A stretch of 6,223 bases of DNA. Source: an uncultured Acetatifactor sp. (GTDB lineage: Bacteria > Bacillota > Clostridia > Lachnospirales > Lachnospiraceae). Under the pieces are notes generated by a model. It did not search any database. It was not told the origin of the DNA and worked only from the letters and a program-made list of their open reading frames with translations. Each line of letters starts with the position of its first letter. The stretch's first letter is position 1. The position numbers and the translations under genes were made by a program. Below are positions 5,932 through 6,223 of the stretch, piece by piece. Location of the stretch: assembly GCA_910579755.1 (NCBI GenBank), contig CAJTVB010000054.1:1-6223 (forward strand), given 5' to 3'.

Positions 5932-5962
5932 TTCAACGGATAATTCGGGATTATCGATTGAA
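5932..5962. repeat. Palindromic recombination-site-like repeat, copy 2 (31-bp imperfect palindrome)
   Basis: The 19-base core at 5938-5956 lies exactly 50 bases after copy 1. Here the symmetry extends further: arms TTCAACGGATAAT and ATTATCGATTGAA (13 bases each, 11 complementary) surround a 5-base centre TCGGG. Paired 11-13-base binding arms around a short spacer are the usual design of a tyrosine-recombinase core site. The right arm ends just before the ribosome site of the pentapeptide gene. Confidence 0.6.
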
Positions 5963-5976
5963 AGAGGGAAGTTTAA

Positions 5977-6223
5977 ATGCAAAAGACAACTTATTTTATA
6001 AATACATCTCCTAACGATACGTTAAGCTATAAGTACATTAACGAAGAACATGTAAAAGAAACAAATTTGGCTGGAATTATTGTTATCGGCTGTACAATTG
6101 AAAATAGTGTTTTGGAAAATATTATTTTCAATTTATCTGATTTTGATGGTACAATGCTTATTAATTGCGAATTTATCAACGGAGATTGGAGTCGTACAGA
6201 TTGTTGTTCTTTAACTGCTTCTA
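5977..6223 (+). CDS. Pentapeptide-repeat protein, 5' part (runs off the window)
   Basis: The first 82 codons of a gene start at ATG 5977, with GAGGGAAG a few bases upstream, and remain open to the window edge. From about residue 29 the chain follows a five-residue rhythm with a Leu, Phe or other hydrophobic residue at each centre: TNLAG, IIVIG, CTIEN, SVLEN, IIFNL, SDFDG, TMLIN, CEFIN, GDWSR, TDCCS. This predicts a right-handed quadrilateral beta-helix. Known members include DNA-mimic proteins that protect gyrase, but many have no known role and the residues seen here do not choose between them. The first 28 residues look like a non-repeat cap. It follows the recombinase on the same strand, separated by the two palindromic sites, and its codon use is AT-rich. 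Confidence 0.8.
   Translation, partial: MQKTTYFINTSPNDTLSYKYINEEHVKETNLAGIIVIGCTIENSVLENIIFNLSDFDGTMLINCEFINGDWSRTDCCSLTAS

Noticed and set aside
5888..5962. Integron attI/attC pair
   Set aside because: There is no GTTRRRY-type core site. The recombinase lacks any visible integron-specific insertion, and it points toward the sites rather than away.
5907..5976. Promoter for the pentapeptide gene using GATAAT (5939-5944) as -10
   Set aside because: No acceptable -35 box lies 15-19 bases upstream, so the hexamer is better explained as an arm of the palindrome.

Overview
The window looks like an accessory stretch from a Gram-positive, clostridial bacterium (Bacillota, perhaps Lachnospiraceae). 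This rests on AAGGAG/GGAGG ribosome sites, a Bce-type peptide ABC transporter, a MepA/NorM-type MATE pump and intermediate base composition that becomes clearly AT-rich after about position 4130. The assignment is inferred from gene style; no marker gene is present.

Positions 1-2037 (minus strand) hold a broken BceAB-type transporter operon. The ATPase gene (894-1737) has a +1 frameshift in a run of seven C/G after its Walker A motif. The permease gene (44-892) is cut off after about 280 residues, at a point where the family sequence continues, and unfamiliar sequence lies beyond. Its leader (about 1740-1925) holds a repeated CCTTAC/GTAAGG operator-like block, a candidate promoter and a hairpin. 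A 13-bp tandem repeat separates the leader from the terminator of the next gene.

Positions 2069-4128 (minus strand) hold two intact-looking genes: a 449-residue MATE efflux protein and a 174-residue GNAT acetyltransferase. The gap between them contains a degenerate 11-bp periodic tract just upstream of the MATE start.

Positions 4154-4876 (minus strand) are AT-rich and eroded. They hold a decayed reading frame with two in-frame stops, an intact small acidic protein of unknown function (4384-4719), and a 34-codon 3' end of some lost gene. The arrangement resembles immunity-type gene debris, but no family was recognised.

Positions 4901-6223 (plus strand) are the most interesting part. A complete XerC/D-like tyrosine recombinase with all expected catalytic residues is driven by a good sigma-A-type promoter. 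Its stop codon lies inside the first of two near-identical 19-bp palindromic sites exactly 50 bp apart. The second site is the core of a 31-bp imperfect palindrome (13-5-13), the architecture of a tyrosine-recombinase core site. Immediately after it begins a pentapeptide-repeat protein that runs off the window. A recombinase with its own sites and a swappable downstream gene is a reasonable working hypothesis, not shown by this window alone.
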